Made by a program: the position numbers and the translations under genes. Positions 34,228 through 43,731 of a stretch of 64,000 nt of DNA are shown one piece after another. The notes under the pieces are model-generated. The model worked only from the letters and a program-made list of their open reading frames with translations, was not told the origin of the DNA and ran no database searches. Location of the stretch: positions 1 through 64,000 of the forward strand of contig CAYWQB010000002.1 in the NCBI GenBank assembly GCA_964460785.1. The letters are read 5' to 3'. This DNA is from CAYWQB01 sp964460785. Lineage in GTDB: Bacteria; Chlamydiota; Chlamydiia; Chlamydiales; CAYWQB01. Position 1 is the first letter of the stretch. The number at the start of each line of letters is the position of its first letter.

Positions 34228-36307
34228 GTGGATCCCCTTCGGGCTTATCCCCGGTTAGCTTGATATTGCAAATAATTTTTAAAATAGAGTCAACAGCTGC
34301 TCGATAAGCGACTAACTGCTGCAGCTGACTAAAGTCTAATAAAAGTGTAATCTTTTCCTTGCGCAGTCTCATTTTCACCTGCTCAAACCTCTCAAGCAGA
34401 AGAAGCGCCTGGTCTTTTGTGTCGATGCTATCCCCTTTAGAAATATCTTCTGCAAGTTGCAGAAAAAAAAGGAAGAGTGCGTGACAAGCCTCTTCATAGT
34501 GCTCTTGTATAGCTTGTGGTAAAGAGAGATCCTTCAATGCGACCCCCTCATGCAAAATAGCTCGCAAGCGAATCATGGCCTGCTCGAGCTCTTGCACTTT
34601 ATACCCATGCTTGGACCGGTAAAACTTGACATCCTCTCCCAAAAGCTTGAGATCTGTCTCTAGCTCTACAACGTCACTCATAACACCTGTATTCTTCTTT
34701 ATGATCTGTGCCAGGCTTATGAAAGCTTGGCTCATTTTTTCTCGCATCCCTTTCCAGGGGTCAACAAGAGGCCATAGATAAATGACAAGACTTGCACAAA
34801 AAAAGCCAACAAAGACACCTAAAAAGCGCTCTTCAACCAAAGTAAAATTCGATATATTTTGTGGAGAAGAAGAGAAAAGCAGAACAAAGACTAGTCCTGC
34901 TTGCAAAAACATATACCCATTCTTTGGGCTACGCATACCACAAAAAGCAAATAAACTTACTGCTAGAGCATAAAGCAAAACAAAGACTAAGAAGTGGTCC
35001 ATATGAGACACAGTCACCATCATACCCAAGCTCGTGACTGTTCCTAAGATAATACCCAGCAACCTCAAAAAGGCCTGACGCCCAGCTCGTCCATCATTAG
35101 GTTGAACCATCATGACCACACAAGTAATGATCGATTGTACTCCTACAGGAAGGCCTGAAAAGACAGATATGTAAAGAGTCAGGAGCAAAGCCAAAGCTAT
35201 GCGTAGAGCACAACAAGCATTCTTCTTTGTTAAAAGCTTATTCAAAGACGGAGTCGTTTGTGTTACAGCCTTTTCTTGCCTAGGTTGATCTCTCGCTTGA
35301 ACCAGCTGGTGGATCTTGCGCATCTGATAACAGACCCCAACTAGGCTTTCTACTTGGATGGGAGGTAAAAAGCTATACCCAACGGTTTCCCTAGAACGGA
35401 GCTTTTCAATCGCAGATTCAAAAGCATCTAAGTGGGAGGTTTTTGTTCTGAAAATTCCTTTACTCAAAAAGCTAACCAGATGCTCTCGAAGCTCCTTCAA
35501 AGAGGGTCTGATATCCAATTTTTGTGACTGCACCCATGCATGAGGAAAATTTTCATAAGCTTTAATAAGAGCTCGCAAAGGGTGAGAGATACCTTCTAGC
35601 AAAGAGAGTTGCATCTCGGATCGTATAGAGGATTTTTTCGACAACCGGTTTAAAGTCATCACCTTATGCAGATCAAAAAGGTTATAAAGCCCCCGGTCTT
35701 CCATTGCATCTAGAGATGCAATCATTTTCTCCGTTAACTTGCTAAGAGATGCATCCACTTCTTGCTGAAAGCTTTTAGGCCACAAGACTGCTTCGTTCAG
35801 ATACAGAATCCATACCCCAATAGCAGTGCCTAAAGTCCAAGTAACCCCAAATTCTATCCCTAAGCTCATTTCCTGAAAGGTGATTCCAAACATCACAGCA
35901 AATGTGATGATTGTCATGACAAACATATAAAAAAGTTTACGAGCCCCAATAAAAAGCCCTGCAACAAAAATTGATAAGAGAAAAAGAAGAGAGCTAAGGA
36001 TCACTCCTTCAACAAGGTTCAGAATCAAGAGCGAGCTCACAACCCCTAACAAGCATCCCATGATTCGCTCTTTCCCATGTGTTTGTAGGGCATGAGGAAA
36101 CATAAAGGGAATCACAAGTAACGGAATCACCACCATAAAAGGACTTGGAAAGTTTGCATTGTACAGAAGAATCAAAGCAAACATGATACTACAGCCAATG
36201 GCAGCAGCGCGTCGAAAGTACAGAGAGTCTAGCACACCAACCAATGCAGACATTCTACCCCGCAATAGAGGTTCTATATTCCCCTGCAAGGTAGAGGAGC
36301 TTGGCAT
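34190..36307 (-). CDS. FUSC-family inner membrane exporter (AaeB/YccS-like)
   Basis: A 705-residue membrane protein made of two halves. Each has a cluster of about five to six hydrophobic spans (about 30-170 and 365-510) followed by a long cytosolic helical region, the architecture of aromatic acid exporter AaeB and related YccS/FUSC proteins. The repeat is visible as ALILLYNANFPSPFMVVIPL and the later LTLYISVFSGLPVGVQS. AaeB exports p-hydroxybenzoate-like acids; the substrate here is not known. The start overlaps the upstream tolC-like gene by 53 bases. Confidence 0.88.
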   Translation of the reverse strand: MPSSSTLQGNIEPLLRGRMSALVGVLDSLYFRRAAAIGCSIMFALILLYNANFPSPFMVVIPLLVIPFMFPHALQTHGKERIMGCLLGVVSSLLILNLVEGVILSSLLFLLSIFVAGLFIGARKLFYMFVMTIITFAVMFGITFQEMSLGIEFGVTWTLGTAIGVWILYLNEAVLWPKSFQQEVDASLSKLTEKMIASLDAMEDRGLYNLFDLHKVMTLNRLSKKSSIRSEMQLSLLEGISHPLRALIKAYENFPHAWVQSQKLDIRPSLKELREHLVSFLSKGIFRTKTSHLDAFESAIEKLRSRETVGYSFLPPIQVESLVGVCYQMRKIHQLVQARDQPRQEKAVTQTTPSLNKLLTKKNACCALRIALALLLTLYISVFSGLPVGVQSIITCVVMMVQPNDGRAGRQAFLRLLGIILGTVTSLGMMVTVSHMDHFLVFVLLYALAVSLFAFCGMRSPKNGYMFLQAGLVFVLLFSSSPQNISNFTLVEERFLGVFVGFFCASLVIYLWPLVDPWKGMREKMSQAFISLAQIIKKNTGVMSDVVELETDLKLLGEDVKFYRSKHGYKVQELEQAMIRLRAILHEGVALKDLSLPQAIQEHYEEACHALFLFFLQLAEDISKGDSIDTKDQALLLLERFEQVKMRLRKEKITLLLDFSQLQQLVAYRAAVDSILKIICNIKLTGDKPEGDPHEVHPQMVRYLT

Positions 36308-37676
36308 AATGAATGAGTAAGTTCAGGCGAGCTTGGTTGTAAGCAGTCCAAACATTGCCATAATCTTCAACAACTTGGCGCAGCTCCAAAGCTGTGATTG
36401 AACCTACTTGATTTTCTAAAAGAGCTTGCTTCACAGATAGCTTTGCAAGGTTCAAAGATTCATAGCTTGCTAGCAAGTTATAAAAAGATTCTTCAATGAG
36501 GTACATCTGGGAACGAACACTCTGTTGAACCGTTGCCAAAAGTTGCTGCAAATCGATTTTACTCGCTTGCGTGAGAGAGCGCTGTGCAGCGACTTGTCTT
36601 TGTGTCAAAAAGCTACTAAAAATAGACCAGTTCAAATTCACAGTTCCTGATGCATATACATGCTTTACTGGATTTCCACTTAAAGGGGTGGGACCTGCTG
36701 GAGAAAGAGGAGGAGACCCAGCCTGGACAGTAAAGGAAAGCGAAGGTAGATATCCCCCTTTCGCTTGTTCTGTTGCATTTTCTGCCAGAGCAATTGTTTT
36801 TCTTTGCTCTGCAATTTGTGGCTGCTTTTCTAACGCTTTTTGCTCCCAGTAATAGAAGTCATTATCAGCAAAAAAGGAGTGTATTTCCTCTCGTTGTAAC
36901 TCTCCCTCTTTGATGCTTTGCTCTACTTGGTTTACATACGATAAAATTTTTTCTTCGTTCTTATTAACAAACACTCGCTGAGTCAGCCAATCAGCAATAT
37001 ATTTCTTTTCTCCTAGCGGATGATCGATCTTTGGGAAAAGCGCTGCATTTGGAGTATCTCCTAGTAAAACCTGCAAAGATTCTTGCCTCTGCTTTAAAGA
37101 GGCTTTTGCTTGATCTAAGTTTTGTATTTGCTCTGCCAAAAGAACCTGTTTTTGACTTAAATCAAGCTTTGTTGCCTGGCCATACTCCTTTCTTTGTCGT
37201 TCATTTTGAACGACCTCTGCAGCAACTCTGACCTGCTCTTCATAGTTAGCTACCTGATCTTGAGCAAAGGCAATTTCATAAAAAAGCCTACGTGCATGAA
37301 AGAGTGTCAGCAACTCGGTCTCTTTTAATAACTCCTTTTCCAACCCTTCTTGAATGGCTTGCTCTCGCACGCCATAAAATACTTCAGGAGTAAAAATCAC
37401 CTGATCCAGCTGCAGAATAGCTGAGGAAAAAAAATGAGGTTTACTTTCTCCTTTAGGGCGCTGCGTCCACTGACTCTCTGCCTGTAAAGAAAGTTGAGGA
37501 AGCCATAAAGAGCGACTCGCTTGTGTAGACCACTCTGAAGCATCCACTTGCGCTTTTTGCGTTAAGATGGCTCGGTTATGCTCTAATGCCTTCGATTCCA
37601 CTTCTTGAATAGATAGCTGTCCATAACTCAAGGTCCATAAGAAAGAAAAAGCACTAATGAAGAGCAAGCGAAGCAT
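36255..37676 (-). CDS. TolC-family outer membrane efflux protein
   Basis: A 473-residue protein with a signal peptide (about 1-19, ending SYGQ) and two homologous helical halves (for example VESKALEHNRAILTQKAQVDAS and ALEKQPQIAEQRKTIALAEN), typical for the OEP/TolC channel. It forms the outer membrane and periplasmic tunnel of the pump with the FUSC and HlyD proteins encoded downstream. The three genes overlap one another by 53 and 38 bases, which is unusually large. Confidence 0.92.
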   Translation of the reverse strand: MLRLLFISAFSFLWTLSYGQLSIQEVESKALEHNRAILTQKAQVDASEWSTQASRSLWLPQLSLQAESQWTQRPKGESKPHFFSSAILQLDQVIFTPEVFYGVREQAIQEGLEKELLKETELLTLFHARRLFYEIAFAQDQVANYEEQVRVAAEVVQNERQRKEYGQATKLDLSQKQVLLAEQIQNLDQAKASLKQRQESLQVLLGDTPNAALFPKIDHPLGEKKYIADWLTQRVFVNKNEEKILSYVNQVEQSIKEGELQREEIHSFFADNDFYYWEQKALEKQPQIAEQRKTIALAENATEQAKGGYLPSLSFTVQAGSPPLSPAGPTPLSGNPVKHVYASGTVNLNWSIFSSFLTQRQVAAQRSLTQASKIDLQQLLATVQQSVRSQMYLIEESFYNLLASYESLNLAKLSVKQALLENQVGSITALELRQVVEDYGNVWTAYNQARLNLLIHYAKLLYLAGEYRTSIAG

Positions 37677-37783
37677 AAGTCATACCTTATAACTATTCCC
37701 AGTGAGGTTACGTTGATCTAGCATTTGCGTCAAAAAAAGTCTTACTTTAACCTTCCCTTCAATAATCACCCTTCTCTTGTACT

Positions 37784-38761
37784 ATGCCTCTTCAGCTTTC
37801 GACAAATAAAGACCTTCTTTACCCTCCAACACCAAGCTTCCATTCCTTTGAGCTTGTATCCAAAGATGGCCAGTTTACCATTCCTGTTCATCAGTATGGC
37901 ACGCCCGATGGAACCCCGATTCTTTTTTTCCATGGTGGGCCAGGAGGACGCTGTCATGCAACGGATGCCTGTTACTTCCCTCCTGACCGTAGCCATATAA
38001 TCTTATACGACCAAAGAGGCTCCGGATCTAGCTCCCCTCATGCAGCAATCAACAGCAATCAGACAGAGCTCTTATTGGAAGATATTGAGCAAATCCGCGA
38101 ACATCTAAAAATTGATCAGTGGATCCTCTTTGGAGGGTCCTGGGGAAGTACTCTTGCTTTAATCTATGCAACACACTACCCAGAAAGGGTCAAGGGAATG
38201 GTTTTGCGGGGGGTATTTCTCGGAAGCCAAGAAGAGATCCGCTGGCTCTATGAGGGGAAGGGAGCAAATCGCATCTTTCCAGAAGAGTGGCAAGCATTTA
38301 CCACCCCTATTTCGTCTGATAATATTCCCCCTCCATCGATGGTTTCTTCTTACTATCAGATATTGAAAAATACGAAACACCCTATGTTCAATCGTGCAGC
38401 TACGGCATGGTCTCAATGGGAAGCAAGCCTTCTCTCTTTACTACCTAAGCAAGAAATCCAAAGTATCTTTCTTAAAGATGAGCATGCAATCGCTCTTGCC
38501 CGTATTGAAGCACACTATTTTGCTCATAAGCTTTTTCTCCCTGACAATTGGCTTGCGCAGGGATTAGCTAAAATCCAAGCAATCCCAAGCTATATTATCC
38601 ATGGCCGCTATGATATGATCTGTCCCTATGAGAGTGCATGGAAGTTGCACAAGATGCTGCCTCTTTCCCAGCTATTCACCATACCTGATGCGGGGCATAC
38701 GGCAAGTGAGCGAGGCATCACAAAAAAGTTAATGGAGTGTGTTGAGCAAGCTCTCTTATGA
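37784..38761 (+). CDS. pip: Proline iminopeptidase
   Basis: A 325-residue alpha/beta hydrolase of peptidase family S33. It has the oxyanion motif FHGGPGG (about 49-55), the nucleophile elbow GGSWGSTLAL (about 111-120), the acid in HGRYDMICP and the His in PDAGHTA. The N-terminus VPVHQYGTP-like segment and the length match bacterial Pip. It removes N-terminal proline from peptides, useful where peptides are imported from the host. The last 6 bases overlap the convergent gene. Confidence 0.93.
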   Translation: MPLQLSTNKDLLYPPTPSFHSFELVSKDGQFTIPVHQYGTPDGTPILFFHGGPGGRCHATDACYFPPDRSHIILYDQRGSGSSSPHAAINSNQTELLLEDIEQIREHLKIDQWILFGGSWGSTLALIYATHYPERVKGMVLRGVFLGSQEEIRWLYEGKGANRIFPEEWQAFTTPISSDNIPPPSMVSSYYQILKNTKHPMFNRAATAWSQWEASLLSLLPKQEIQSIFLKDEHAIALARIEAHYFAHKLFLPDNWLAQGLAKIQAIPSYIIHGRYDMICPYESAWKLHKMLPLSQLFTIPDAGHTASERGITKKLMECVEQALL

Positions 38762-39448
38762 AAAGTTTCTAAAAACGTTTTCTTGAGCTCCCCAAACCAT
38801 GGTAATCTTTTGTGTTTCTTTCTGGTCAATATGCTGCTTGCCAAAAAGTTCAAGATAGGGCTTCTGGAAAATTCCCCAGCGAACCTGCATAGCATTAGCT
38901 AATTCTTCTAAAGTTGACTCTTCGATCTCTGCATCAATTGCTTGCTTAACCCACTGATCAATCTCACTTAAGAAGCAGGCGGTTACCTCTTCTTCCTTTA
39001 GTTCTCCAGAAACAATTAACTTTAGGTCTCGGTAGCCTTGCAGGAAAGGATAGGATTCTAAACTACAGAATACACTGTCATTGGCAAAATCAATTGTCCA
39101 AGTCACACCATAAGGTTGGATATAGCATGGTAGAGAGTCGATGGTTAGTTTTGAGGGGAGGTTCTCTTTATAGCGAACAGATAGATCTTTTTTTAACTCA
39201 AACACGCCACGAAGCATTTCATCTTCACTCCAATCTGCTTCTTGGAGATAGGTAGTAATATACCTCTTAAAGTCTGCATAGACCTCTTGCTCCATCTTTC
39301 GATCATAAGAGAGAGAAAGGTCGAAGTTATTACTAGCAAAGCTAGGTAGCCGAATCGCTTGCCAAGATACAGAAGTCTGCTGTGCAGCTCCCAGATGGCA
39401 AAAGGCTGAACTCAAACAGATGAGTAAGCTGAAAATTTTTATGCGCAA
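38756..39448 (-). CDS. Hypothetical secreted protein
   Basis: A 230-residue protein with a signal peptide (RIKIFSLLICLSSAFCHLGAAQ) and no further membrane span. I recognise no family. The mature part is acidic and contains pairs of aromatic residues and two Cys (PCYIQPYG and VFCSLESYP) that might form a disulfide. The TTG at 39448 is preferred because GGGGGC precedes it at the right distance; a GTG at 39463 is in frame but lacks a binding site. An envelope-associated role is a guess. Confidence 0.6.
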   Translation of the reverse strand: MRIKIFSLLICLSSAFCHLGAAQQTSVSWQAIRLPSFASNNFDLSLSYDRKMEQEVYADFKRYITTYLQEADWSEDEMLRGVFELKKDLSVRYKENLPSKLTIDSLPCYIQPYGVTWTIDFANDSVFCSLESYPFLQGYRDLKLIVSGELKEEEVTACFLSEIDQWVKQAIDAEIEESTLEELANAMQVRWGIFQKPYLELFGKQHIDQKETQKITMVWGAQENVFRNFS

Positions 39449-39504
39449 GTTTTTTGCCCCCACAGTGAGTAAATATTTTATAAAAAAAAGCGCTTAAAAG
39501 CAAG

Positions 39505-40065
39505 TTAGTGTAGGGCTACAGTGGCTTGCTCGAGCTTTTGAAGAAAGCGCTCCATATTTGCATCGGTCCGATTTAGGGGCACATCATCATATGAATACCA
39601 TGCCAACGATGCAAACTCCCGTTTATCAAAAGAGTATGGGTGCTCCTCTTTACCATTGAAGAGGTACCAAAATGTATAATCATGATGAGAGCTGCCATCT
39701 AGACTATAGACCTTTTGAAGAGTGAAAAAGCAAGGATCCTCAAACAGGAGCTTTCCTGGAGTAAAGAGCTCTTCTTCAAATTCTCGCTTTGCTGCTGTAC
39801 GGGGGTGCTCCCATGGATCAACATGCCCACCAGGAGGAATCCAAAGCCCGGATTTCAAATGCTCTCCAAGTAAAATCTTTTTTTTATCTAGATCCAAGCA
39901 AACAGCGTAGGAAACAAGGTGTGGATCAGGAATATTTGGAGATTTTATGCGAAATAGATCAGCGCCAGACTCAATCCACTGTAAGCACCTTTCTATATCT
40001 TTCTTTTCCCGGTGATCAAATGGTAAAATTTCTGCAACTAGTTGATAGAGCTCTTGCCTATCCAT
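39505..40065 (-). CDS. NUDIX hydrolase
   Basis: A 186-residue protein. The Nudix box is GGHVDPWEHPRTAAKREFEEEL, split here as GGHVDPWEHP then REFEEEL, matching GX5EX7REUXEEXGU with slight variation (the last Gly is replaced). The preceding LKSGLWIPPGGH strand and the later NGKEEHPYSFDKREFASLAWYS fit the family. It hydrolyses a nucleoside diphosphate derivative of unknown identity. TGGAGGTTGGGA lies before the ATG at 40065. Confidence 0.88.
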   Translation of the reverse strand: MDRQELYQLVAEILPFDHREKKDIERCLQWIESGADLFRIKSPNIPDPHLVSYAVCLDLDKKKILLGEHLKSGLWIPPGGHVDPWEHPRTAAKREFEEELFTPGKLLFEDPCFFTLQKVYSLDGSSHHDYTFWYLFNGKEEHPYSFDKREFASLAWYSYDDVPLNRTDANMERFLQKLEQATVALH

Positions 40066-40189
40066 TCCCAACCTCCAGTGTATCCAGTGGAAAGAATTTT
40101 ACAGAGAGATAAACAAAACTGCAAGATTAGATAATTATAATTTTCTTTATTCAAAGAAGTCTTTATAGTAATTAGAAAAGGAGATTATT

Positions 40190-41326
40190 TTGCGTATTAT
40201 TTTTTTAATTTTATCATTTTTTCTCTATATGCACTCTCCCCTTTTGGCTAAGAAAGAAGCGGCCCCCTCTTCTCTAAATAAAATTCTCTTTGTGACCTAT
40301 GATGCGGGCGAAACCTATGCCTTTCTTCCTATTATAAAGAAGCTAAATGACCTCAACCAACCTCTCGCCATTTTAGCGATGGGCACATCCTATAAGCTTC
40401 TGAAAGACAAAGTAGACCCCTCCTTACTCATCTCATTTTCTTCTTTAGGCCTTGAGCAAAATATCGACACCTCTTGGCCTAGAGAAAAAGCTGTACCAAA
40501 AGAGCTGTTAAACAAAGCTCTTCTCAAGCTTTCACCAAAAAGGGTCATCACAGGTGCTGCAGCATTCGTCCAAGGACAAATTGCCCGGCATTTCACCAAC
40601 CGAAGCATTGATACCCTTTCCTATTTTGATAGTTTTTCAATTAACGGTAGCCCTTTGCAAAAAGAGATCCTCTCTCATGTACAGCGGGCCTGTAATTTAA
40701 ACCTTGTGACCACTGAAGCTATCAGCAGTACACTCTACCCTATGAACACTGTTGCTGTAGGGAGTCCTAGCCTTGATGCGCGTGTAGAAGAGATTTGTTC
40801 ATACTCCCCTTCACACGCGCGGAAGCTTTTGAACATCCCTGCAAAAGCCAAGCTTATTGTATTTATTGGTGGCTATGAGCCGGAGTATCAAAACGCATTT
40901 TTGCAGTTTCTACAAGCTGCAGCTGAAGCTCAAGAGGTAACTCTGGCAGTCAGTGCACACCCGAAGGTCGATGGCTCTTGGGAAAAAGCTGCTATCTTAC
41001 AGCAGGGGTTAGGGAATCGAAGCTTCTGCTTTAGCTCCGAGCAAACTGCCAAGCTTGTGGCTGCTGCAGACCTTGTCATCTGCCACAAGTCCACAGTAGG
41101 CATGCAAGCTTTGCAATCTGAAAAGCCCGTGCTTTACTTTTTGCCAGAAGGATCTCCTGCTATGCCCTTTGCTCCAGAAGGTGCGCAAGAATGTTATCAA
41201 AAGGAAAAGCTGACGGCTTTTTTACACTCCCCACCGACTAGCAAAGCAATCCATGATCCCTCCCTTAGGCACTCTGTGGATACTGTTGTGTCTATTCTAT
41301 TAGGAAACCGGTCGGAGAGTCGATAG
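40190..41326 (+). CDS. Secreted or membrane-anchored GT-B-like protein
   Basis: A 378-residue protein that starts at TTG after AAAAGGAGATTAT. The N-terminus is a hydrophobic signal/anchor (RIIFLILSFFLYMHSPLLA). The remainder resembles the two Rossmann halves of GT-B enzymes or UDP-GlcNAc 2-epimerase-like folds: ILFVTYDAGETYAFLPIIKKL near the start and AADLVICHKSTVGMQALQSEKPVLYF near the end, where nucleotide-sugar binding is expected. I cannot assign a reaction. A glycosyltransferase with an export signal is odd, because nucleotide sugars are cytosolic; the segment may act as a membrane anchor. Confidence 0.65.
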   Translation: MRIIFLILSFFLYMHSPLLAKKEAAPSSLNKILFVTYDAGETYAFLPIIKKLNDLNQPLAILAMGTSYKLLKDKVDPSLLISFSSLGLEQNIDTSWPREKAVPKELLNKALLKLSPKRVITGAAAFVQGQIARHFTNRSIDTLSYFDSFSINGSPLQKEILSHVQRACNLNLVTTEAISSTLYPMNTVAVGSPSLDARVEEICSYSPSHARKLLNIPAKAKLIVFIGGYEPEYQNAFLQFLQAAAEAQEVTLAVSAHPKVDGSWEKAAILQQGLGNRSFCFSSEQTAKLVAAADLVICHKSTVGMQALQSEKPVLYFLPEGSPAMPFAPEGAQECYQKEKLTAFLHSPPTSKAIHDPSLRHSVDTVVSILLGNRSESR

Positions 41327-42601
41327 ATCTGCAACACCTGACTTAATATGAATATCTCTTTGAGGAAAGGGAAACGTGATATGGTGCTCTTTGAATAGCC
41401 TCCAGATATTCTTTTGAATATCGCTTTTTGTATTGCGTATCCCTTTTTCAGGATCATCGATCCAAACACGCAGCTCAAAATCGATAGAACTATTAGCAAA
41501 TGCTATCAATCGCACACCAGGCTTAGGATCTGGTAGCACCCGAGCGACCCCCTCTGCAGATTGCAACAATAGCTTCTCTACAAGAAAAATATCAGCTTCA
41601 TACCCTACGCCAACACGGATTTTCAGGCGCACATGCTTATCACTATATGACCAGTTTTCCACTTTTTGTGTGACGAACTCTTCATTTGGAATTAGGTGCT
41701 CTTTTCCAGAACGCGTTCTCACTGAGACATAGCGTGCATTGAGACGATTCACAAACCCATATGTTGCCCCATCCGCTCCAGTAAGAGCTACGACATCTCC
41801 TGGTTTTACAGACTTATCCAGTAGAAGAATGAGTCCACAAACAAAGTTGGACACCACCTTTTGCAAACCAAAGCCTAACCCAACACCAATTGCACCTCCC
41901 ATAAATGCAAGAGCTGAAAGGTTGACTCCCATAATGGCAAGCCCCCATAGGAAGGCAACGAGGTAGAGAGATATTTTTGTGAGCTTGCTAAGAAGAACTT
42001 TAGCAGAAGCATCGATATGAGAATTTTCTCCAATTCTTCGCTCTAAAAAATGGGAAAGTGTAGCTGCTCCCCATACAAGGATGAGGATAGCAAAAGCTCC
42101 TTGAATCATAGCTAACAGAGTGAGTTCCAAGTGACCAACATGAAGCTCAAGCTTTCCTAAAATTGCGCGCAGAGGGCCTAAAATACCCATAATATCCAAA
42201 GCAGCAACTAGCCAGGCGATCGTTGCAATCAACCGAAAGGTGACCGTCTTTTTCACCATACAAGCCATAAACTGGATAATCAGCCAAGCGGTCAATAAAC
42301 TAACAATAGGGCTGAGTATGAAGTAATCCCATTGCTGAGTCTTGGCCACCACAAGAGTGATCCACTGAAGAAAAAACCAAACAAAAGGGAAAAAGAGCCG
42401 ACGCACACGTTTGCGTTGTAATAAACGATAACGCCCAAATAGGCGACTACCAACAAATAACTTTCTCAAGGGGAAGGATAATAAAAAGCTCACCCCTGCA
42501 ATGACCCCACTCACTGCTAGTTGAACCAAAGAGCTTCCTTGCAAAATATGACTTTGAAAGCTCTCAAATAGCTGTACAACTTCCTGCCAAAACTCTTCCA
42601 C
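41300..42601 (-). CDS. Mechanosensitive channel, MscS family
   Basis: A 433-residue membrane protein with about five hydrophobic spans before the conserved MscS pore helix and beta domain: ALAFMGGAIGVGLGFGLQKVVSNFVCGLILLLDKSVKPGD is the TM3 to beta-domain signature, here named by its ends GGAIGVGLGFGLQ and LLLDKSVKPGD. The C-terminal region (about 330-425) is the alpha/beta vestibule. It opens under membrane tension to protect against osmotic downshift. It starts at GTG directly after the EamA stop, with GAGGGA upstream. Third gene of a three-gene operon. Confidence 0.92.
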   Translation of the reverse strand: MEEFWQEVVQLFESFQSHILQGSSLVQLAVSGVIAGVSFLLSFPLRKLFVGSRLFGRYRLLQRKRVRRLFFPFVWFFLQWITLVVAKTQQWDYFILSPIVSLLTAWLIIQFMACMVKKTVTFRLIATIAWLVAALDIMGILGPLRAILGKLELHVGHLELTLLAMIQGAFAILILVWGAATLSHFLERRIGENSHIDASAKVLLSKLTKISLYLVAFLWGLAIMGVNLSALAFMGGAIGVGLGFGLQKVVSNFVCGLILLLDKSVKPGDVVALTGADGATYGFVNRLNARYVSVRTRSGKEHLIPNEEFVTQKVENWSYSDKHVRLKIRVGVGYEADIFLVEKLLLQSAEGVARVLPDPKPGVRLIAFANSSIDFELRVWIDDPEKGIRNTKSDIQKNIWRLFKEHHITFPFPQRDIHIKSGVADLSTLRPVS

Positions 42602-43438
42602 CTACACATCCCTCACAATTAAAAAGCTCCCCACAACAACTAACAAAGCGCCCCACAATGTGGACCAACTGATCACTTGATGAAACCAAAACCAGTCTAT
42701 TGCTGCTGAGAATACAACAGATAGGAAGAGCAAAGGAGCTAAGTTTGCAACTTTCCCATAAGCAAATCCTATAAAGGCATACTGCACAAAAGCCCAAATA
42801 CCACCAATCACTAAAACCGCTTTCCAAAGCGGTAAGGAAAGCGACTGCCATTGAGACAAGGCCAAGGGTAAGAAGACCACGAGTAGTAAGACTAATACAG
42901 AGAGAACAGAAAGCTCTAGCTGCTTTAACTTCACTACCTTCCGTGTAGAAACCATTACGACCCCTGCTCCTAATCCTGCAAGCAGAGCAATGAAGTGATA
43001 GCTAGTAAGGGTCACAAACTTTGGGTCAAGAATAAGAAAAATACCTGTAAAGCCGATTAGGGTGAATAATAGCTTTTTTCTAGAAACGGGCTTTTTGTTC
43101 CATAACCAAAGAATAAAAGGAACAAAGAGAGGGCCAGTATTAAACAGGAGTATCGCTGTTGTCACCGATACTTTTTTGACTGCAATAAAGAACCCTGCAA
43201 CAGCGATAAAACTTGCTACTGCACGAACCCAAAAGGGCAAGCTCCATCCTGAAGAAGCTTTCCACACCTTACAAGTCCAAAACCAGGGAGAGAGAAAAAG
43301 TAGGGCAAATAGCACTTGCAAAGCTAGCACCTGTGAAGCAGAAATCCCTTCTACTTGCAAATAGCGTGCAAGAGCCCCTGAAACGGCAAGGCCTATAGCT
43401 TGCCCTACAACGAATATAACCCCTCGCCTTTGATTCAT
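42602..43438 (-). CDS. EamA/DMT-type transporter
   Basis: A 278-residue ten-span membrane protein with two EamA repeats (about 10-135 and 150-278). Signature segments include RAVASFIAVAGFFIAVKKVSVTTAILLFNTGPLFVP, in shortened form SVTTAILLFNTGPLFVP, and the C-terminal WFWFHQVISWSTLWGALLVV. The drug/metabolite transporter superfamily carries metabolites, amino acids or nucleotide sugars; the chlamydial SAM transporter belongs to the same superfamily, but I see nothing that proves this substrate. The ATG follows the upstream stop directly (TGAATG). Confidence 0.88.
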   Translation of the reverse strand: MNQRRGVIFVVGQAIGLAVSGALARYLQVEGISASQVLALQVLFALLFLSPWFWTCKVWKASSGWSLPFWVRAVASFIAVAGFFIAVKKVSVTTAILLFNTGPLFVPFILWLWNKKPVSRKKLLFTLIGFTGIFLILDPKFVTLTSYHFIALLAGLGAGVVMVSTRKVVKLKQLELSVLSVLVLLLVVFLPLALSQWQSLSLPLWKAVLVIGGIWAFVQYAFIGFAYGKVANLAPLLFLSVVFSAAIDWFWFHQVISWSTLWGALLVVVGSFLIVRDV

Positions 43439-43690
43439 TCAGTCCTGCTTTATCGCTTGCATATCTTTCAGTGCAAAAACACGGTATGCTTCCTTATCCA
43501 AATCAAATGCACGGAGAAGCCACTGCTCATCTGGATGCCACTCTGTACTTCCATAGTAAAGCTCTTCAGGAATAATCGTCCTTTTTGAGCTTTCTCCCTG
43601 CCAGTTCTTATAGTGCACACTCACTGCTTTTTTTTCTGCTAGAGAGAAGCTCAAAGCTCCTTCTGTAGACGATGTAAAAACTTCAGTCAT
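43439..43690 (-). CDS. Small WYL-like domain protein
   Basis: An 83-residue protein. LSFSLAEKKAVSVHYKNWQG, RTIIPEELYYG and WLLRAFDLDKEAYRVFALKDM follow the pattern of the WYL domain, a ligand-sensing module normally fused to a helix-turn-helix. Here it stands alone, without DNA-binding domain. Ligand unknown. AAGGAGG precedes the ATG at 43690. It heads the operon with the EamA and MscS genes. Confidence 0.65.
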   Translation of the reverse strand: MTEVFTSSTEGALSFSLAEKKAVSVHYKNWQGESSKRTIIPEELYYGSTEWHPDEQWLLRAFDLDKEAYRVFALKDMQAIKQD

Positions 43691-43731
43691 CACTAGCCTC
43701 CTTGATTGAAAACGTTGGCAGTCTAAAAAGT

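Noticed and set aside
39466..39500. AT-rich stretch with AAGCGCTT considered as terminator of the Nudix gene
   Set aside because: The palindrome has no proper loop; the pairing is too weak to call.
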